Assembly (NCBI GenBank): GCA_964035575.1
Contig: OZ037917.1
Location: forward strand, 868,001 to 932,000
Length of the DNA stretch: 64,000 bases
From: Rhynchopus sp. YZ270_cl-10
Lineage: Eukaryota; Euglenozoa; Diplonemea; Diplonemida; Diplonemidae
Reading direction: 5' to 3'
Position numbers and translations under genes: made by a program. Shown here one piece after another: positions 60,678 to 64,000 of this stretch (position 1 is the first letter of the stretch; each line of letters starts with the position of its first letter). Below the pieces are notes generated by a model. The model saw only the letters and a program-made list of their open reading frames with translations, ran no database searches and was not told the origin of the DNA.

Positions 60678-60728
60678 GAAAAACGTGGCTTGTATTAGTG
60701 CAGACACCCGAGGATGAACTCCACTATA
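60678..60728 (+). repeat. R2 repeat
   Basis: A near-consensus copy in a 3-kb stretch without other recognisable genes. Confidence 0.75.
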
Positions 60729-61803
60729 TTTTAATGACTGGTTTTTGGTTAAGGGTTGGATGGGGTAAAAAACCAATACAATCAAAAAAAAAAGATTAAT
60801 GTGACTCTCTCTTGCATACACATCTTTACTATCGTTATCGTGCGGGAACACGGTGGAATCAAAAAAACAAACAGACGGTTTCGAAGTACAGGAACGAAAA
60901 GACTTTGCTTACACGCTCAAAGACCGGGAAGGGAGGGGAGGCTGGATACGATCGTGATAACAGGAATAGGGAGGTTTTTGGGAGGGGGTTTGGCCCTAGG
61001 AAAAGGGGAGACACGACACAATAAAAAAAATGATGACAAAAAAACATAGGGCGCGGCAATAGCCACTTCGAAACGTGTGGGACTACCTAAAAAGATTGAC
61101 ACATATTTAAAAAAAAAGAAACGCAAAAAAGGACTACCCTTTTGCGCAAGGCAAAAAATAAAATAAAAATTGTCCCCTAAAGAGGGATGGTTCTTTGATT
61201 TACAGTAGGGTATGACGGGGGGAAGGGGGGGATTTTTTTTTTTCGATTGTTTTCTTTCCCCCAAGGGTTTTCAGTGTTCTACTATTTATTTCACCCCCAA
61301 TACCCCATCTCGGGGGGTTTTTTTCCACGTTCAAAGGAACGAACTACAATTGGAAGATATGAATTGAGTATCAGGACTCAAATCACGTTGGTACGTCTTT
61401 GTTTTATAAAAAAAAAAAAAAGCAAAATTGCAAAAAAGGATGCCGCTCAGCTTCATGCTTAGCCACCTTTTTAAAAAGCCCCCTAAGGGAAACAGATAAG
61501 GACAGAGGAGAAGAAGGCTCTAGTAGAACCACTCAATCTCCCCTTCTTCCTCTACCTGCTTCTGAAGCTGGATCGCTTCACACACACACATGCAACCCAC
61601 CCCACACGACCGCTAATTATGTGCACTCACCCCTTTCAAAAAAAAACAATATTACCCGGTTTGTGGGTTCGATAGGAGGGGAATTTTTCTTTTTTTTTTT
61701 GTGTTCTTTCAAACTGACATTGACACACACACACACAAAAAACGCAACATAAAAAGCCCTCCCCACTACCCCACAACATCTTTTATGCTTTTTTTTAAAG
61801 GAT

Positions 61804-63775
61804 TTAGTCAAAATGAGGTGAGATTCCGTCAAGATCGTGGCGGGGTTTCTTCGCTGCGCGGGGGCGGTCACCGTTTTCGTGGACAGGTTTTCTTGAGTTC
61901 CGTGCCGCATATTGGATAGAGGTGACGATATCGCTTTGGTTTGCGCCAGCGGTGGGGGCAAGGGTGACCTCTCTGCTCTTTTGGTCAACCGATTTTACTT
62001 CCGCTTTTATCCAGACACCTTCTTTCTCTGAGAGGAAGTCGATGAGGGTACCGGGAGCATATTTGAAACGCATGTGATTTCCTGTGTTGGCATCAAGCAT
62101 TTGAACGCCAGATTTGGACAGTCTCTTGCGAATAGTAAGCATAGTGTCGGGGTCGAGCCGGGCACGCCATGCATTAAGGATCTTGAGGTATTTCTCTCTG
62201 TGGTCAGAGAGGTCGCTGAGCTCCATGTATTCTGTGATAAGTTCTGGAAGGCGTACCTCCCATGTTGCTCGGACCGCAGGGTTCGCGAACTCAGGCATCG
62301 CAAGCAGACAGTCAAAGGCGTACCAAGCCTTGAGGATCTCCGTGTCATCGTCCAGCGCCTTGATGCAGTGTACCCACCCCTCCTTCAATGCAAAGTAGTT
62401 GTCCGCGTGCTTCTCTGCGTAGGCAGCAACCTGCTGTGCATCGCCCTTCGTGAACGATGTGCTTCCATTCTTGATCACCTTGTTCAGCCATTTGCAGAAC
62501 TTTGTTGAAAGGGAGATAATGCTAAACGTATCTTTGTTGCTCAAATCAACATCTGGAACATCCTGTAAAAGTGATGAAAAAAAACGGTGGGGTTTTTTTT
62601 TGCTAAAGTTATCAAAAGAATAGAAAAAATTGTAATGATCCTAAGCCTCTCTGTGCTTAGTCACCTTATCATATTCGTTATCGCACAGCATCAGCTGCGC
62701 TGGTTTCCACAAGTTTGTTGTCAGGGATGATGTCTTTTTCCCAGCCGGTATTCGTAATTTTGGCACAATGTAGTGTTTGAGCATGCATGATGTATAAATA
62801 AAAGAAAAGTTTGTAAGATGATCCTAAGCCTCTCATGCTTAGTCACCTTGATCAATCGTTTTGATAGTATCAAAAAGGGGAAAGACATACCACTTCTCGG
62901 CGTTTCCTCTTAGCCCGTCCTGCTTTTGCTGGGACGGTGGTCTGTTTGTGGGAGATGATTTAGATGATACAGTATGTGAACGTTGTGTGATGAACATATG
63001 TGGATGAGGGATGATGGACCACCTTCCACCCACTGCTTTTTGTTGCATCGACACTCACGTTATACCTACTGGTATAACGTGATTGTCGATACAACAAAAG
63101 TGATTTTTTCTGTTTTATAGTTCTAGGACGAATAAGGGCAACGGAACAAAATGAATTGCATACCGTCGGGGGCGGGACTCGTGCGAGGTGTGGTTGCAAC
63201 GTGTCGTTCTGAGTCATAGGAGGGTACGCAAGACGGCCTTGCTGGGATCCCATGACAGGCATTGGGGGCTGTGGTGGTGTGGTAGGGTTCATGCTGTGGT
63301 ACTCAGGTTTTGACAGAAACACACAAATTGTTTCATATAATAACTATTCTACTGAATAGAAGGTATAATAGATGCACTAAATGTACCCAAACTTACAGAA
63401 ACACAAAAAAGCTTGACTTGAAATATAACAAGACCGGTAGTGACAGTGTACCTTGGTATGATAGGCATGGGGTGGACCCCCAACCATAGTCCTACATCCA
63501 TTATGTGGTACACATCTATGTGCTACGCTTCAACAATAAATGGCAATGAAACCCAATGGGGTGAATTTTGAAATAGTAAAAAGAAAATAGTAAATGGAAG
63601 TTGTTTCGTTGATTTGCACAAAATCCTCCTTCCTGTTGTTGGATGAGGGATGATTTGGCGACCGTACTGTAAATACTATTACTAATACTCCTCTAAAGAA
63701 GACAAGAAAAATCCATACCAGGTTGCCGGGTGCGGCGTTCATGTTCGGTGGAAGCGAAGGTACGTTCGAATACCC
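61804..63775 (-). CDS. CID-like protein with Pro-rich N-terminus and Tudor-like C-terminus, multi-exon, 5' end unresolved
   Basis: Supported exons on the minus strand are 63775-63719 (GYSNVPSLPPNMNAAPGNL), 63301-63164 (YHSMNPTTPPQPPMPV up to RVPPPT), 62784-62665 (MLKHYIVPKLRIP up to CDNEYDK) and 62562-61804. At least one further exon (near 62875-62930, encoding QDGLRGNAEK) has unclear borders. The last exon has an all-helical region of about 130 residues (FCKWLNKVIKNG up to YLKILNAWRARLDPDTM) that resembles an RNA polymerase II CTD-interaction domain. A small beta-barrel-like segment (YAPGTLIDFLSEKEGVWIKA) resembling Tudor/SH3 and a basic tail (RPRAAKKPRHD) follow. A nuclear RNA-processing role fits. 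Upstream exons probably lie beyond 64000. The CID assignment rests on helix pattern, not a unique motif. Confidence 0.6.
62563..62664 (-). other. Intron of the CID-like gene whose 5' end is an R1 hairpin
   Basis: The donor AAG|GTGACT is the first base of an R1 hairpin (62631-62666). A T-rich tract and TTTTACAG|GAT form the acceptor. Splicing joins CDNEYDK to DVPDVDLSNKD in phase 0. This is the clearest case of a dispersed repeat supplying a splice site here. Confidence 0.75.
62631..62666 (-). repeat. R1 hairpin repeat at a 5' splice site
   Basis: The first base of its GTGACT is the donor site of the intron at 62563-62664. Confidence 0.8.
62809..62848 (-). repeat. R1 hairpin repeat in the CID-like gene
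   Basis: A near-consensus copy between two coding segments. No AG follows before the ATG at 62784, so it cannot be the 5' end of a simple GT-AG intron that ends before that ATG. It may instead contain an acceptor (GCTTAG) or lie in a leader. Confidence 0.7.
63040..63097. repeat. 58-bp palindrome near the CID-like exons
   Basis: TTGTTGCATCGACACTCACG pairs with an almost exact inverted copy around the loop TACT. A related half-copy (TTATATCGACAATCACC) lies at 63879-63896. Confidence 0.75.
63326..63390 (+). repeat. R9 repeat in an intron
   Basis: Second copy of R9, inside the 417-nt intron of the CID-like gene. Confidence 0.65.
63414..63516 (-). repeat. R4 repeat (long form) in an intron
   Basis: A long form inside the 417-nt intron of the CID-like gene, in sense orientation. 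Confidence 0.75.
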
Positions 63776-63808
63776 CTGCAAAAAGATTGGGTTTTTTTTT
63801 TGATAAAT

Positions 63809-63866
63809 TGTTGGAGGTAGTGTAGTTGCCTCGGTTGTGTTGCCACAGTTTGTGCAATCTCCACTG
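63809..63866 (+). repeat. R3 repeat inside an intron of the CID-like gene
   Basis: It lies antisense to the gene, 35 bp before the exon beginning at 63775 in sense direction. Confidence 0.75.
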
Positions 63867-64000
63867 TCTGTTTTTTATTGTTATATCGACAATCACCTGC
63901 TAATGCAGGATCTTGTACTCAATTTTTTCTTCTTTTGACAAATGCGTTCGACAGAAGAACAAAAAGAAGAAAATACAGTGCCTCTTCACACTACGATGCA

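Larger units (their letters stand above)
58871..61803. other. 2.9-kb gap with inverted-repeat elements, no supported gene
   Basis: Besides the two inverted-repeat elements and one R2 copy it is AT-rich with homopolymer runs. Short frames on both strands lack any recognisable motif. Confidence 0.4.
63302..63718 (-). other. Long intron of the CID-like gene with nested repeats
   Basis: The donor is CTG|GTATGG and the best phase-0 acceptor is CTGAG|TAC. The 417-nt intron contains a long R4 copy (63414-63516) and an R9 copy (63326-63390), both co-oriented with other family members. Confidence 0.65.

Noticed and set aside
62542-62544. Start of the CID-like protein at this position
   Set aside because: The codon is TTG and the reading frame continues upstream through a good AG acceptor at 62563-62564, so this is inside an exon.
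1-64000. CRISPR array, prophage or bacterial operon
   Set aside because: Spliceosomal introns, KMP-11 and the repeat landscape are eukaryotic. The only regular arrays are satellites without spacers.

Overview
The window looks like nuclear DNA of an intron-bearing euglenozoan flagellate, most likely a diplonemid. A complete 92-residue KMP-11 gene (55851-56129) marks Euglenozoa. Almost all recognisable genes lie on the minus strand, as in long polycistronic arrays. Several start codons sit just downstream of a pyrimidine tract plus AG, as expected for spliced-leader addition. Spliceosomal GT-AG introns, some only 40-43 nt long, argue against a kinetoplastid. The lineage call is an inference.

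Genes on the minus strand, in transcription order from the right edge: a CTD-interaction-domain (CID)-like protein with several introns that runs off or close to the window edge (61804-63775); KMP-11; a three-helix membrane protein (54106-54807); an unknown 211-residue protein (53097-53732); a lipid-anchored cyclic-nucleotide phosphodiesterase with a duplicated architecture, one half degenerate and one intact (48467-52584); a giant, probably GPI-anchored surface protein of about 4390 residues (27108-40274); a disordered protein with a ubiquitin-like segment (24223-26907); a second giant paralogue of about 4760 residues (9672-23951); a FAM20-like secretory-pathway kinase (6275-8269); and a small basic-tailed unknown protein (1225-2304). 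One 59-residue, two-exon gene appears on the plus strand (58412-58631).

The two giant genes and the gene between them form a tight block with gaps of only about 200-270 bp. Both giants carry a signal peptide, a Ser/Thr/Pro-Leu mucin-like stretch, about nine copies of a beta-rich module, a long second half with recurring CxxC motifs, a Thr/Pro stalk and a GPI-type tail. They are diverged except for a 575-bp block that is nearly identical, which points to recent gene conversion. A FAM20-like kinase, whose relatives phosphorylate secreted proteins, lies directly downstream.

The rest is AT-rich, homopolymer-rich DNA packed with short non-autonomous elements. Some are terminal-inverted-repeat elements with clear target-site duplications, including a hAT-type element of 708 bp and a hairpin element of 131 bp. 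A 2.85-kb inverted-repeat element (42722-45571) holds a GC-balanced core full of predicted RNA-like hairpins and a 42-copy heptamer satellite. There are also several families of 40-110 bp hairpin repeats (called here R1 to R6 and R9), nearly all in one orientation. One R1 copy coincides exactly with a 5' splice site, so these elements may be introner-like or RNA-processing elements. Two fragments of large-subunit rRNA around a universally conserved site lie at 57267-57473.
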